64,000 bases of DNA from Treponema_I sp045616125 (GTDB taxonomy: Bacteria > Spirochaetota > Spirochaetia > Treponematales > Treponemataceae): assembly GCA_045616125.1 (NCBI GenBank), contig JAZLGC010000012.1, positions 42,375 through 106,374 on the forward strand. The letters are read 5' to 3'. The notes beneath the pieces are model-generated. The model made no database searches and had not been told where the DNA came from. It saw only the letters and a list, made by a program, of their open reading frames with translations. The stretch's first letter is position 1. Every line of letters begins with the position of its first letter. Shown piece by piece: positions 55,317-63,930 of this stretch. The position numbers were made by a program, and so were the translations under genes.

Positions 55317-55335
55317 GGTATTTTATTGGTATAAA
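55308..55335 (+). promoter_or_regulatory. Promoter of the STAS/zinc-ribbon gene
   Basis: TTGACA (55308-55313) and TATAAA (55330-55335) are 16 bp apart, a near-consensus match. Transcription would start about 55342, giving a leader of about 20 nt with AAGGA ahead of the ATG at 55361. Confidence 0.7.
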
Positions 55336-55360
55336 ATTAAAATAAGGATTTGGTAGACTC

Positions 55361-55909
55361 ATGATTAACAATAATTTAATTCCGGGTTTCAACGATGAGA
55401 AAGATGACAGCCTGAAGATTTCACTCGAAAAGGCAGATGGAGTAGATAACGGATTAATCATGTATCTCAATGGATACATTGATACCTATAACTCAAGTTT
55501 CTTTCAGAAACGTGTTACAAAGGCAGTTGAATCTGGTTATACAAATCTGATTTTCAACTGTGCTGCATTGAACTATGTTTCTTCTACAGGTATTGGTTCG
55601 TTTACAGCTTTCCTGAAGATGGTAAAACCAAAAGGTGGAGATATCGTTCTTCTTGAAATCCAGCCGAAAGTATATGAAGTATTCCAGCTTCTGGGATTTT
55701 CACAGTTCTTTACAATCAAGGATACTTTGGAAGAAGCTCTGGCATTCTTTAAGCAGGAACCGATGGATACAGGAACTGTATTTCCTAAAATCTTTGCCTG
55801 TCCGGTATGTTCAAAGAAACTTAAGGCAACAAAAGCTGGTCGTTTCAGATGTTCAGAATGCAAGACGATTCTGGCGATTGATGCACAGGGACAGGTTTTC
55901 CTGGGTTAA
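55361..55909 (+). CDS. STAS-domain protein with C-terminal zinc ribbon
   Basis: The 182-residue protein begins with an anti-anti-sigma-like STAS domain (residues ~18-125; MYLNGYIDTYNS and NYVSSTGIGSFTAF, the latter with the Ser that partner kinases phosphorylate) followed by a zinc ribbon (CPVCSKKLK and CSECKTI). STAS proteins act in partner-switching control of sigma factors or other targets; no kinase or sigma gene lies adjacent. AAGGA is the binding site. A terminator follows at 55951. Confidence 0.88.
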   Translation: MINNNLIPGFNDEKDDSLKISLEKADGVDNGLIMYLNGYIDTYNSSFFQKRVTKAVESGYTNLIFNCAALNYVSSTGIGSFTAFLKMVKPKGGDIVLLEIQPKVYEVFQLLGFSQFFTIKDTLEEALAFFKQEPMDTGTVFPKIFACPVCSKKLKATKAGRFRCSECKTILAIDAQGQVFLG

Positions 55910-55950
55910 ATATCAGGAATTCAGTAAAAAAATCTTGATTTGTACATTAA

Positions 55951-55977
55951 AAAGACCATGGTTGCATGGTCTTTTTT
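55951..55977 (+). terminator. Terminator after the STAS gene
   Basis: AAAGACCATG and CATGGTCTTT form a 10-bp perfect stem with a GTTG loop, followed by further T residues. It lies about 40 bp after the stop. Confidence 0.88.
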
Positions 55978-56014
55978 GTTTTTAAAACCATAAATACCTG
56001 TCATTATCCTGCCC

Positions 56015-56250
56015 TGTGGAAAACTTGTGGATAAAAGTGGAAATCTCTGTGGAAATCTTTGGGAAAAAAGGTGGATGACGGGAAAAAGGAAATGAGAATC
56101 CTAAAAAAGGTCTGAAAAAAAACTTAAAGATTTTAGTATGTTTATATATTATATAGAAATGTATGTAAAAAGATATAGACCGTTGATTTTATTGGGTTTG
56201 TTGATGTCAAGAGTTTTTTTTAATTTTTTTTGGGGATATCTTGTGGATAA
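56015..56250. other. AT-rich region with DnaA-box-like sequences
   Basis: In the ~390-bp space before the next gene, TGTGGATAA (complement of the perfect DnaA box TTATCCACA) occurs at 56026-56034 and 56242-56250, and near matches TGTGGAAAA (56015) and TGTGGAAAT (56048) lie in the same orientation. A long T-rich stretch is at 56213-56231. No gene is seen. This could be a minor DnaA-binding locus or a replication-related site; no dnaA, dnaN or gyrB is near, and the direction of the ribosomal block does not favour an origin here. Confidence 0.45.
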
Positions 56251-56335
56251 CTTGTGATGAGACCCCTGATAATCCTTGAAAAATCGGGGTTTCAGGAGAA
56301 AATTTACAGATAAATAACTTCGTTCTTTTCCTTGT

Positions 56336-56364
56336 TTGCACGGAGTTCTTCATCAGTGTATAAT
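56336..56364 (+). promoter_or_regulatory. Leaderless-type promoter of the membrane protein pair
   Basis: TTGCAC (56336-56341) and a perfect TATAAT (56359-56364) are 17 bp apart; the -10 ends 6 nt (all T) before the ATG at 56371. No Shine-Dalgarno is possible in that space. Confidence 0.65.
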
Positions 56365-56370
56365 TTTTTT

Positions 56371-57138
56371 ATGCGCATACAGAAAATCGGTAAACTTGTA
56401 TTGACCTACATGGAAGAACTTTTTGTTTTTTCATTGGTTACAATGTTTATTTATATGGAGCTTCAGCTTTCATATACGGTGAATACTTCATCAACAGGTC
56501 ATTTTTTCAGTCTTTCGCTTTTTATTGAAGGCTTCATGTACCTGTTTCCTGATATCGCCATCGGAACGCTTTTGTGTGCCATTTTTTACCTTATCAGACA
56601 TGAACATACTTTCTGGGAAGCTTTCATCGGATATTTCATCTTATGTGCCTTAGTCTGGCTTGTCATTGTTCCTCTGTGGCTCGTTCACTTTCCAGGTTAT
56701 CAGACTGTAGTCCTGTTTAAGGATTTTGCTGACCCTCTGGTATCACAGATCCTTGTGATACCAACTGTTTTCAGATTCCTGACTGAACGTTGCACGGTTA
56801 TTCATCAGATAGGCTTTCTTATTGCTGAACAGGGATATTTCAGAATGATCATTCTGCTACCATTTGGGATTGCTGTTTCCAGTTTGGCCGGTCTTTCCAA
56901 GTTTTCTTCATGGCGGTTGATTAACTGTTTTGTTGTTATTCTTCTGTTTATTCTTATAGTGGTAAGTAACAGTTTTCTCATTGATCCTGTTTTTATCAAT
57001 GCCCATGAATTGCTTACCAGTCTTGGTTATTGGGGGCAATTCATCTTTAATGCAGTTCTGTCGGTACTGTTTATCGCAGCAGACATAATCTGTACATATA
57101 TTCGTCATGGAAATCCAAACCGGGAGATTCTGCTGTGA
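56371..57138 (+). CDS. Integral membrane protein of unknown function
   Basis: The 255-residue protein has about six hydrophobic spans (around residues 17-32, 45-75, 83-110, 145-172, 185-205 and 218-240) and few polar loops. The ATG at 56371 is chosen because the promoter ends just before it; an earlier frame start at 56332 lies upstream of the -35 and cannot be in the transcript. Its stop overlaps the next gene (GTGA), so the two products probably form one complex. No family recognised. Confidence 0.78.
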   Translation: MRIQKIGKLVLTYMEELFVFSLVTMFIYMELQLSYTVNTSSTGHFFSLSLFIEGFMYLFPDIAIGTLLCAIFYLIRHEHTFWEAFIGYFILCALVWLVIVPLWLVHFPGYQTVVLFKDFADPLVSQILVIPTVFRFLTERCTVIHQIGFLIAEQGYFRMIILLPFGIAVSSLAGLSKFSSWRLINCFVVILLFILIVVSNSFLIDPVFINAHELLTSLGYWGQFIFNAVLSVLFIAADIICTYIRHGNPNREILL

Positions 57139-58910
57139 AAAACCTCTTGAAACCCGCAATGGTCACCGGCATCTTTTCTGTAGTAGTATTCATATTCTGC
57201 TTTGTTCTGGGCTTTTTTACCCCTGATGCCCAATATGTTCTCCCTCCGGATAAAATGTCTCTTATCCTTCTTACCGGGCAGTCATACTTTATGACGTTGC
57301 TGCCATCGGTGTTGGTAACGGGTTTTCTTATCGGGCTGGCGATTACTTTTGGTGGAAAGACAATTGGTGAACAGAAAGGCTTTTCACGACAAAGCATCCG
57401 GAATTATCAGTTTATTCTGGTGTATGGCGTTATTTTTTCGCTCTTTGCTTTCTGTGCCAGTGAAATCGGTTCTCTGGGGTATTCTCAATTGATACAGAAT
57501 AAAAAAAACCGACTGAAAAATTATTATGAATATCTTGAGTTTACTGAAGAACATATGAGGGACGGTCGTCTTTCTCTGGCGCAGTATTACCTGAAAAATG
57601 CATGGCAGTTATATCCAAAATCACCTGAGGTAGCGATTCTTGACCGCGAACTGGAATCGTTGCTGGTAACGCCAGAGGATATGTTTATTCACGAAGATAA
57701 AGACTCTGTGGTATCGGTTATATCTGTGCAGACAGGGGATGATAGGGAGGCGTTGTCGTTTCTGGAAGCAGCCCAGCTGGCTTTTGATGAAAACCGGTAT
57801 GTGGATGCTCATTATTTTGCAACTTTAGCTGCTTCTGCTGCGCAAAAAGATGATGCTAACTGGGTTCAGGCGACACAGATTGCGGCAGTTTCATGGAATA
57901 TGCTGCATGTTCCGGAAGATTCTGTGGTAGAAGAAGGAGCGTCCCTGTTCAGTGATAAATTGCGGGGTTATGATGCTCTTACAAGAGATGACATAATCGA
58001 AGCATACAGCATTTATTATCAACTTGCTTCTGATTACGAAGATGACGAAGAAATTGCAACGTATTTTGAAATTGCCAGAAATAAACTGGAAGGGCTTTTC
58101 TTCTATACGGATGAAACAGATGATCTTCGTACATTTGAATCTTCTCAAGGGGTGTTCTTCAGTCTGACAAATGAAGATGGTACAAGTTCAGATTATTACA
58201 TCAGCGGCATTACTGTAGTTGAAGATTCTTCAAAAATGATTCAGTATCTGCGGAATCTTTCCATCATCAACTATGACGTATATCATAATGCAGTATCATC
58301 AATGGTCGTTCCCTATGCAAAGATGACTGCAGAGCCGTTTACTCGTGGTGGCAAGACACGCTACGAACCATTCCTGACTCTTGTCAGTGTTGACCGGAAG
58401 GATTCATATAACAGACTTAATCCTATTTATTCACTGAATAAAAATGATGAGCCGGTTCCGACCAATCTGCATCTACCCATGAGTTACTCCGATTTTAACC
58501 TCATCTGTAAAGCATCATCCGGTCCTGCAGGTCTTTCAATTATTCAGCTGCATTCATTTGCACAAAAAGCAGAATTATACGGATACACAGGGGAAACATA
58601 CTACACAGCATTCTTACACCGTATTCTCTTTCCCCTTGATATGTTGATTCTCATGGTAATGATGGGGCTTTCCAGCTTCAGGTATCGCATGCTTCCCGGC
58701 CGGGTATTCAAATTCAAATGGATTTTACTTTTCCCGTTGTTTACAGTGCTGTTGTATCCGTTGATGAATGTCGTTCTGTATTTTTTTGATTCCATTAATC
58801 TGGTTGGATATAACTGCTATGGAACTGCGGTTTTCCCGATAGCAGTACTGGTACAGATGATTGTTCTTGTATGGGTCAGCTTTTTGTTTGTCAGTGCCCG
58901 AGGTGAATAA
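57135..58910 (+). CDS. Large membrane protein, weak resemblance to LptF/LptG permeases
   Basis: The 591-residue protein has about three N-terminal membrane spans (residues ~8-28, 45-70, 92-112), a large soluble, partly TPR-like region, and about three C-terminal spans (~500-520, 530-550, 565-585). The segment AFLHRILFPLDMLILMVMMG recalls the 'HRRiAlPl' segment of LptF/LptG, the permease pair of lipopolysaccharide export, but the middle part is longer and unlike. It starts with GTG overlapping the previous stop. Treponemes lack classical LPS, so the cargo, if any, would differ. Tentative. Confidence 0.72.
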   Translation: MKNLLKPAMVTGIFSVVVFIFCFVLGFFTPDAQYVLPPDKMSLILLTGQSYFMTLLPSVLVTGFLIGLAITFGGKTIGEQKGFSRQSIRNYQFILVYGVIFSLFAFCASEIGSLGYSQLIQNKKNRLKNYYEYLEFTEEHMRDGRLSLAQYYLKNAWQLYPKSPEVAILDRELESLLVTPEDMFIHEDKDSVVSVISVQTGDDREALSFLEAAQLAFDENRYVDAHYFATLAASAAQKDDANWVQATQIAAVSWNMLHVPEDSVVEEGASLFSDKLRGYDALTRDDIIEAYSIYYQLASDYEDDEEIATYFEIARNKLEGLFFYTDETDDLRTFESSQGVFFSLTNEDGTSSDYYISGITVVEDSSKMIQYLRNLSIINYDVYHNAVSSMVVPYAKMTAEPFTRGGKTRYEPFLTLVSVDRKDSYNRLNPIYSLNKNDEPVPTNLHLPMSYSDFNLICKASSGPAGLSIIQLHSFAQKAELYGYTGETYYTAFLHRILFPLDMLILMVMMGLSSFRYRMLPGRVFKFKWILLFPLFTVLLYPLMNVVLYFFDSINLVGYNCYGTAVFPIAVLVQMIVLVWVSFLFVSARGE

Positions 58911-58926
58911 AAAAGGCTATGTCCGT

Positions 58927-58977
58927 AAAAGAAAGGACTGTCATCTGAAGTTTCCTTCATAGACAGTCCTTTCTTTT
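58927..58977. terminator. Bidirectional terminator between convergent genes
   Basis: GAAAGGACTGTC (58931-58942) and GACAGTCCTTTC (58962-58973) form a perfect 12-bp stem extended by A/T pairs on both sides, with an inner TGAAG/CTTCA hairpin. It lies between the large membrane protein gene and murA, which face each other, and can serve both. Confidence 0.88.
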
Positions 58978-58985
58978 TAAGTAAA

Positions 58986-60266
58986 TCAGTTGTCGCAGCG
59001 GGTAATGTGGGCACCCAGTGACTGGAGGCGCTCTACCAGATGTTCGTATCCACGTTCAATCTGGTAGACATTCCGGATAACACTTTCTCCCTGGGCAGAA
59101 AGGGCTGCAATCAGCAGCGACATGCCGGCACGGACATCCGGAGATACCAGCTCATCCCCGTGCAGAACACAAGGACCTGAAACAACGGCACGGTGGGGGT
59201 CACACAAGGTAATGCGGGCACCCATACCGATCAGTTTATCTACCCAGAACATACGGCTTTCAAACATCTTTTCAAAAATCAGAACGGTTCCGCTAACCTG
59301 AGTTGCCACAACCGTCATGACGCTGGTTAAGTCTGCCGGGAATCCGGGCCAGGGAGAATCATCAATCTTCGGGGTCATGCCGCCCAGATCCGTATCAACA
59401 ACCATGGGTAGGCCGCAGGGAACGGTCAGCGAGTCTCCATCGATATCCCAATGAATTCCCAGTTTCCCGAATGCCAGTTTAATGGGGCGCAGATCTTTTG
59501 GATTAATACCGGTAATGGTAATACTTCCCTTTGTGGCAGCAGCCAGTCCAATGAAAGACCCGATTTCCATAAAATCCGGACCGATGGTGTATTCACAGCC
59601 ATGCAGTTCCTTTACACCCTCAATTGTCAGAATATTTGATCCGACTCCGGTAATTTTTGCACCCATAGCGTTCAGCATATTACACAGATCCTGAACGTGA
59701 GGTTCGCTGGCAGCATTTGAGATAATGGTTGTACCTTCTGCAACTGCTGCAGCCATTACGGCATTTTCTGTAGCTGTTACTGATGCTTCATCCAGGAAAA
59801 TATCTGCACCAATCAGTTTGTTTGCCGTAAAAATAAAATGACCGTTTGCCTTGATGTTTACGCCCAGTTCCTGAAGCGCCAGAAAGTGAGTATCGACACG
59901 GCGGCGACCGATAACGTCACCTCCCGGCGGTGCCATGATACATTTACCATGACGTGCTACCAGAGGACCTGCAAATAGGATTGATCCTCTGATTTTTTTT
60001 GTAAAGGTAGCTGGAATTTCAGGAGTGTCAATTTTCTTTGCCTCAATTTTCCAGCTGTTGGGGCCGTTTGGCGTGACGTCTACGCCCAGAGATCGCAGAA
60101 CATCAAGCATGACACGGGTATCTTCAATCTCCGGAATCCGGTTCAAAATAACCGGTTCACTGGTCAGCAATGATGCTGCGATACAGGGCAGCGCCGCATT
60201 TTTATTTCCGCTGGCCCGAATAGTTCCCTTAATGGGAAATCCGCCTTCAACGTGATATTCAACCAT
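58986..60266 (-). CDS. murA: UDP-N-acetylglucosamine 1-carboxyvinyltransferase, fosfomycin-insensitive type
   Basis: MurA starts peptidoglycan synthesis by adding enolpyruvate to UDP-GlcNAc. The 426-residue protein has ASGNKNAALPCIAASLL near the start (Lys/Asn of the active site) and GPLVARHGKC before the loop PPGGDVIGRRRVD. Position 117, the Cys that fosfomycin alkylates in E. coli, is Asp, as in mycobacteria, chlamydiae and Borrelia. AAGGA is 7 nt before the ATG. It follows pepT by 29 bp on the same strand. Confidence 0.97.
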   Translation of the reverse strand: MVEYHVEGGFPIKGTIRASGNKNAALPCIAASLLTSEPVILNRIPEIEDTRVMLDVLRSLGVDVTPNGPNSWKIEAKKIDTPEIPATFTKKIRGSILFAGPLVARHGKCIMAPPGGDVIGRRRVDTHFLALQELGVNIKANGHFIFTANKLIGADIFLDEASVTATENAVMAAAVAEGTTIISNAASEPHVQDLCNMLNAMGAKITGVGSNILTIEGVKELHGCEYTIGPDFMEIGSFIGLAAATKGSITITGINPKDLRPIKLAFGKLGIHWDIDGDSLTVPCGLPMVVDTDLGGMTPKIDDSPWPGFPADLTSVMTVVATQVSGTVLIFEKMFESRMFWVDKLIGMGARITLCDPHRAVVSGPCVLHGDELVSPDVRAGMSLLIAALSAQGESVIRNVYQIERGYEHLVERLQSLGAHITRCDN

Positions 60267-60295
60267 GTAATTTCCTTAATCGTATAGTTAGCAGC

Positions 60296-61540
60296 TTATT
60301 TTTCAGCCCACAGGCTAACCAGTGCTACAATTACTTTTTCGGCAGAATACATCTGATTTAAAGAGCACCATTCAAAACGTGAGTGGAAATTATGTCCGCC
60401 AGTGTACATATTTGGGGTCGGTATACCCATTTCAGTAAGACGGGAACCATCAGTGCCGCCACGGATAGGTGCAAATACCGGTTCAACACCAACTGATTTT
60501 ACAGCAGATACCAGTTTATCAAGAACTTCCGGAGCTTCGTCCAGTTTTTCCTTCATATTCAGGTACTGTTTTGTGTGTGTTACCTTTACCTTTCCACCGG
60601 GGAACTTTGCTTCAATGGCAGCGGCAAAGGCATCAATCGCTGCAAGGCGGCGCTGCATGTTTTCCATGGTAAAGTCGCGGACAATAAGGGCTACATTTGC
60701 CTTCTCAACTTCGCCTGAAATGCCCATTGGTGCATAAAATCCCAGATAACCGTCAGTTGCTTCGGGGGCTTCGTTCTGTGGCAGCAGGTTTACAAAGGCA
60801 GATGCCATGGTAACAGCATTTACAAAGTCAGGACGTGCGCTTCCCGGATGCTTTGAAATACCGGTAAATTCAATTTCGCTTTTCCAGGCAGTAAAACATT
60901 CACATTCAACCTCGCCAATATGGCCTCCGTCGAAGGTATAGCACTGTTTACTCTGCATCCAGTCAAGTGGAACGAAATCCATACCGTGGCCGGTTTCTTC
61001 ATCGGGCGAGAAAATGATTTCAATGGGGCCGTGTTTTATTTCAGGATGTGAAATTATTTCTGCAGCAGCCGTCATGATTTCTGCAATGCCGGCTTTATCA
61101 TCTGCACCCAGCAGGGTGGTACCATCACTTGAGATAACGGTTTCTCCAACAGCCATTTTAAGACAGGTATCTTTTTCAGGGTCCAAAGTAAAACCGTCTT
61201 TCAGTTGAATAACACTGCCGTCATAGTTTTCATAAATTTGTGGCTGCACATTCAGACCACTTACATCGCTGGCAGTATCCATATGTGCCAGAAAACCAAC
61301 ACAAGGAGCTGATTCATATCCTGCTGATGCCGGGATACGGGCACATACATAGTTGTGGTCTGTTACCATCACATCCTGCGCACCAATAGCAGTAAGTTCT
61401 TCCTTCAGCATGGCAGCTAAATCCCGCTGGTTTTCGGTAGAGGGAATGACACCAGCGTCAGCCTTTTCCGGATCACTGGTGGTCCATACTTTTACATACC
61501 GTACAAAACGGTCCAATAATTCTTTTTCTGTTTCAGTCAT
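60296..61540 (-). CDS. pepT: Peptidase T
   Basis: PepT is a cytoplasmic zinc tripeptidase of the M20 family. The 414-residue protein has GFLAHMDTASDVSGL (zinc His and Asp), LLGADDKAGIAEIMTA, FSPDEETGHGMDFV (catalytic Glu) and PIRGGTDGSRLTEMG / GGHNFHSRFEW near the end. GGGAGGA lies just before the ATG at 61540, which decides the start over a longer frame to 61564. Confidence 0.96.
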   Translation of the reverse strand: MTETEKELLDRFVRYVKVWTTSDPEKADAGVIPSTENQRDLAAMLKEELTAIGAQDVMVTDHNYVCARIPASAGYESAPCVGFLAHMDTASDVSGLNVQPQIYENYDGSVIQLKDGFTLDPEKDTCLKMAVGETVISSDGTTLLGADDKAGIAEIMTAAAEIISHPEIKHGPIEIIFSPDEETGHGMDFVPLDWMQSKQCYTFDGGHIGEVECECFTAWKSEIEFTGISKHPGSARPDFVNAVTMASAFVNLLPQNEAPEATDGYLGFYAPMGISGEVEKANVALIVRDFTMENMQRRLAAIDAFAAAIEAKFPGGKVKVTHTKQYLNMKEKLDEAPEVLDKLVSAVKSVGVEPVFAPIRGGTDGSRLTEMGIPTPNMYTGGHNFHSRFEWCSLNQMYSAEKVIVALVSLWAEK

Positions 61541-61560
61541 ATTTATCCTCCCAAATAATT

Positions 61561-62130
61561 TCAATTATGTTCTTCGTTCCATGTACGCCATGCATTTAAC
61601 GCTGCGCACATTAATCCATGGATATACGGTGGCTTTCCCATATTCCGCAGTACTTCATCTTTCGGCACCGAAAGATACTCTACATATTCATCGTCATCAA
61701 GATGCTGGTCGCCAATCTTTTTAAGATCTCGTGCAAGAAAAAAATGAACAGTATTGCCGTTAATTGCCGGATTTGGGCTGACAGCTCCCAGTTTTATCAG
61801 ATTTGCAGTGGTATGACCGGTTTCCTCTTCAAGTTCCCGGAGAGCTGCCGTTTCCGGTTTTTCTCCCGGGTCGATTACTCCACCGGGAAATTCAATGCTT
61901 ATCTGGTTTGCTCCATGACGCCATTGTTTGACCATGAGAAAATCATCGTTTTTTTCTGCAATGGTTATTACCCAGTCAGGTGCCTGCAGGACGATATAGT
62001 CAGCAGTAAGTCCGTCAGGAGAGGTGCTTTCAACACTTTCAAGACGTCCGATGACAGTTTTACATAACGTATTAACGTTTCCCGTGGGGGTCCATATCAG
62101 TTCTTTTTGACAATTCTTGTTATTGGCCAT
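61561..62130 (-). CDS. NUDIX hydrolase, ADP-ribose pyrophosphatase-like
   Basis: The 189-residue protein carries the NUDIX box GGVIDPGEKPETAALRELEE followed by ETGH (residues ~88-111), with the fold of ADP-ribose pyrophosphatases (WRHGANQISIEFPGG). It probably hydrolyses ADP-ribose or related nucleoside diphosphate derivatives. The ATG at 62130 is chosen because a perfect -10 ends 6 nt upstream; an alternative start at 62148 would lie upstream of the predicted transcript. It is first in the unit with pepT and murA. Confidence 0.9.
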   Translation of the reverse strand: MANNKNCQKELIWTPTGNVNTLCKTVIGRLESVESTSPDGLTADYIVLQAPDWVITIAEKNDDFLMVKQWRHGANQISIEFPGGVIDPGEKPETAALRELEEETGHTTANLIKLGAVSPNPAINGNTVHFFLARDLKKIGDQHLDDDEYVEYLSVPKDEVLRNMGKPPYIHGLMCAALNAWRTWNEEHN

Positions 62131-62136
62131 ATTCTG

Positions 62137-62142
62137 ATTATA
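62137..62142 (-). promoter_or_regulatory. Perfect -10 element six bases before the NUDIX start codon
   Basis: TATAAT on the minus strand ends 6 nt before the ATG at 62130. The -35 region is T-rich with no good match, so the promoter is weaker than the others of this type in the window. Confidence 0.45.
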
Positions 62143-62182
62143 CAGCAATTGTCTTAGTAAAAAACACTTATAGGAGGCTTCT

Positions 62183-63004
62183 ATGGCAGTTATTACTATC
62201 GCACGTCAGGTAGCAGCTTTAGGCGATGAAGTAGCTAGAGTTCTTGAGAAACAAATGAACTATCGCTTTGTCGATAGAAAATATATTGAACGTCGTATCG
62301 TTGAACTGGGATTCCCGGAAGAAAAGATGAAAAAATACGACGAACGCAAACCAGGATTTTTTGCCTCTTTAGCTAAAGACCGTGACGAATATCTGGATTA
62401 TCTGCAGACTGCAATTCTTGAGGCCGCTTCAGAAGGAAATGTGATTCTTATCGGACGTGGTGCGTTCTCAATTCTTGAAAAAGTACCGAATCTGGTTGCT
62501 GTCCGGTTTGTGGCAAAGACCGATGTACGTATGGAGCGTCTGAAGAATGAATTCAACTGGAACGATAAGCAGGCTATGCAGCGTATCGAAGAAAGCGATG
62601 CAAACCGTCTGGGATTCCATAAGAGTTTCTTTAATCTGGTAAACGATGATCCTACTCATTATCATTTGACGTTGAATACCGGTATGGTTTCAGAATCAGA
62701 TGCAGCTGGAATCATTGCCGATTTGGTAAAACGTCTTGTAACGGAAGAAAAAGAAGTTGCAGGAAAAGCGAAAATTGAAGAATTACTTGCTGCCCAAAAA
62801 GTGGTAAACGCTCTTGTTTTTGAACATCATCTGGCTATTAACTTTCTTCGTGCAGTTATTGATGGTGACAGAATGTCCCTTCAGGGAGTCGCCGATTCTC
62901 AAGCTCTTGCTGAAAAAGCAGTATATCTGGCTCAGCAGATGATGCCGGAGAAAAAAGTAGAATCATGCATCAGCATCGTACAGGATTTTAAGGCATATCC
63001 ATAA
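62183..63004 (+). CDS. Cytidylate kinase-like family protein
   Basis: The 273-residue protein has the fold of the cytidylate-kinase-like family: MAVITIARQVAALGDEVARV in place of the usual P-loop start, FVDRKYIERRIVELGF, NVILIGRGAFSILEKVPNLV and RMERLKNEF. The P-loop Gly/Ser pattern (SREYGSGG) of the family is not kept (ARQVAALG), so nucleotide binding is uncertain. A C-terminal helical extension of ~70 residues is not usual in Cmk. TAGGAGG precedes the ATG. A GAAA-loop terminator follows. Confidence 0.82.
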   Translation: MAVITIARQVAALGDEVARVLEKQMNYRFVDRKYIERRIVELGFPEEKMKKYDERKPGFFASLAKDRDEYLDYLQTAILEAASEGNVILIGRGAFSILEKVPNLVAVRFVAKTDVRMERLKNEFNWNDKQAMQRIEESDANRLGFHKSFFNLVNDDPTHYHLTLNTGMVSESDAAGIIADLVKRLVTEEKEVAGKAKIEELLAAQKVVNALVFEHHLAINFLRAVIDGDRMSLQGVADSQALAEKAVYLAQQMMPEKKVESCISIVQDFKAYP

Positions 63005-63030
63005 TCGTATGATATGAGGATTTTGTAACG

Positions 63031-63058
63031 AAAAACGGTCAGAAATGGCCGTTTTTTT
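63031..63058 (+). terminator. Terminator after the cytidylate kinase-like gene
   Basis: An 11-bp stem, AAAAACGGTCA with TGGCCGTTTTT (one G-U), capped by a GAAA tetraloop and followed by T. It lies 27 bp after the stop. Confidence 0.88.
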
Positions 63059-63076
63059 TGTATAACACGATTTTTA

Positions 63077-63104
63077 TTGACTTTGATTTTGTTTCAACTA
63101 TTAT
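63077..63104 (+). promoter_or_regulatory. Near-leaderless promoter of the phosphatidyltransferase
   Basis: TTGACT (63077-63082) and TATTAT (63099-63104) are 16 bp apart; the -10 ends 9 nt before the ATG at 63114, and no Shine-Dalgarno is present. Confidence 0.5.
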
Positions 63105-63113
63105 TTAATTGTT

Positions 63114-63695
63114 ATGACTAAAGCAGATAAATTTACTGCAGTACGCCTGTTTTTTGCGCCTGTTTTTTTTGTTATTTATATGATTCCGGTATGGACCGGA
63201 CACTTGGGATTCCTTTCAGCTGTTATAATGCTACCTTCATTGATTTTCGCAGAGTTTACCGATTATCTTGATGGACATTATGCACGAAAAGAAAATCAGG
63301 TAAGTGATTTCGGCAAGATATTCGACCCTTTTGCTGATGTTGTACTGCATATGACCGCATTTGTCTGCTATGCAATAAGCGGATACATGCCGGTTGTTCT
63401 CATGGTTCTGATTTTTTACCGGGAATTCGGCATGCTGTTTATACGGTTGATTGCTGTCAGCAAAGGAACGACCATTGCCGCCAGAAAGGGTGGAAAAGCA
63501 AAGACTGTCATTTATATAACAGGAATCATCTATTGTCTTCTTCTTGAATCTGCCCAGCGTCTGGGCATTGATGTTTCTTCCTGGATGGGAATTCTGAAAA
63601 GTGTTGCCTATGTTCTGTTTGGAATTGGCACCATTGCATCGTATGCATCATTTGCTGATTACATCAAGAGCTTCGGAAAACTCTTGAAAAGCTGA
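63114..63695 (+). CDS. pgsA: CDP-alcohol phosphatidyltransferase (PgsA-like)
   Basis: Members of this family join CDP-diacylglycerol to an alcohol such as glycerol-3-phosphate, the first step to phosphatidylglycerol. The 193-residue protein has the signature D-x2-DG-x2-AR-x8-G-x3-D-x3-D in TDYLDGHYARKE...DFGKIFDPFADV (residues ~48-76) and about five hydrophobic spans. The alcohol is not fixed by the sequence; PgsA is the usual size and layout. The mRNA is predicted nearly leaderless. Confidence 0.85.
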   Translation: MTKADKFTAVRLFFAPVFFVIYMIPVWTGHLGFLSAVIMLPSLIFAEFTDYLDGHYARKENQVSDFGKIFDPFADVVLHMTAFVCYAISGYMPVVLMVLIFYREFGMLFIRLIAVSKGTTIAARKGGKAKTVIYITGIIYCLLLESAQRLGIDVSSWMGILKSVAYVLFGIGTIASYASFADYIKSFGKLLKS

Positions 63696-63734
63696 TAAAA
63701 CGGCAAAAAACCGTAAAAAATTGAAAAGTTTTTA

Positions 63735-63762
63735 TTGACAGAAGCGGGAGATATGATATATA
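63735..63762 (+). promoter_or_regulatory. Upstream rRNA-type promoter P1
   Basis: TTGACA (63735-63740) and TATATA (63757-63762) are 16 bp apart with an A/T-rich stretch before the -35. It faces the right end of the window. Confidence 0.65.
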
Positions 63763-63890
63763 GTCTCATTCACCGACGCAGTAATGCAGCGGCAAACATG
63801 AAAAGAGTTGCAAAGCCTTGAAAATCTTTGCAGATTCCGCAAGCCTGAAACGGTGAGCGAAAAAAACTTCAAAAAAGTTTTGAAAAGCTC

Positions 63891-63918
63891 TTGACTAAAC
63901 GATAAGAAGTGTGATAAC
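63891..63918 (+). promoter_or_regulatory. Downstream rRNA-type promoter P2
   Basis: TTGACT (63891-63896) and GATAAC (63913-63918) are 16 bp apart. A/T-tracts lie before the -35, as in upstream elements of rRNA promoters. It is weaker in its -10 than P1. Confidence 0.5.
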
Positions 63919-63930
63919 TTCTTCATCACG

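Noticed and set aside
56015..56250. Calling this region oriC outright
   Set aside because: No dnaA/dnaN/gyrB neighbours and the ribosomal block would be transcribed toward it; kept only as a finding to test.
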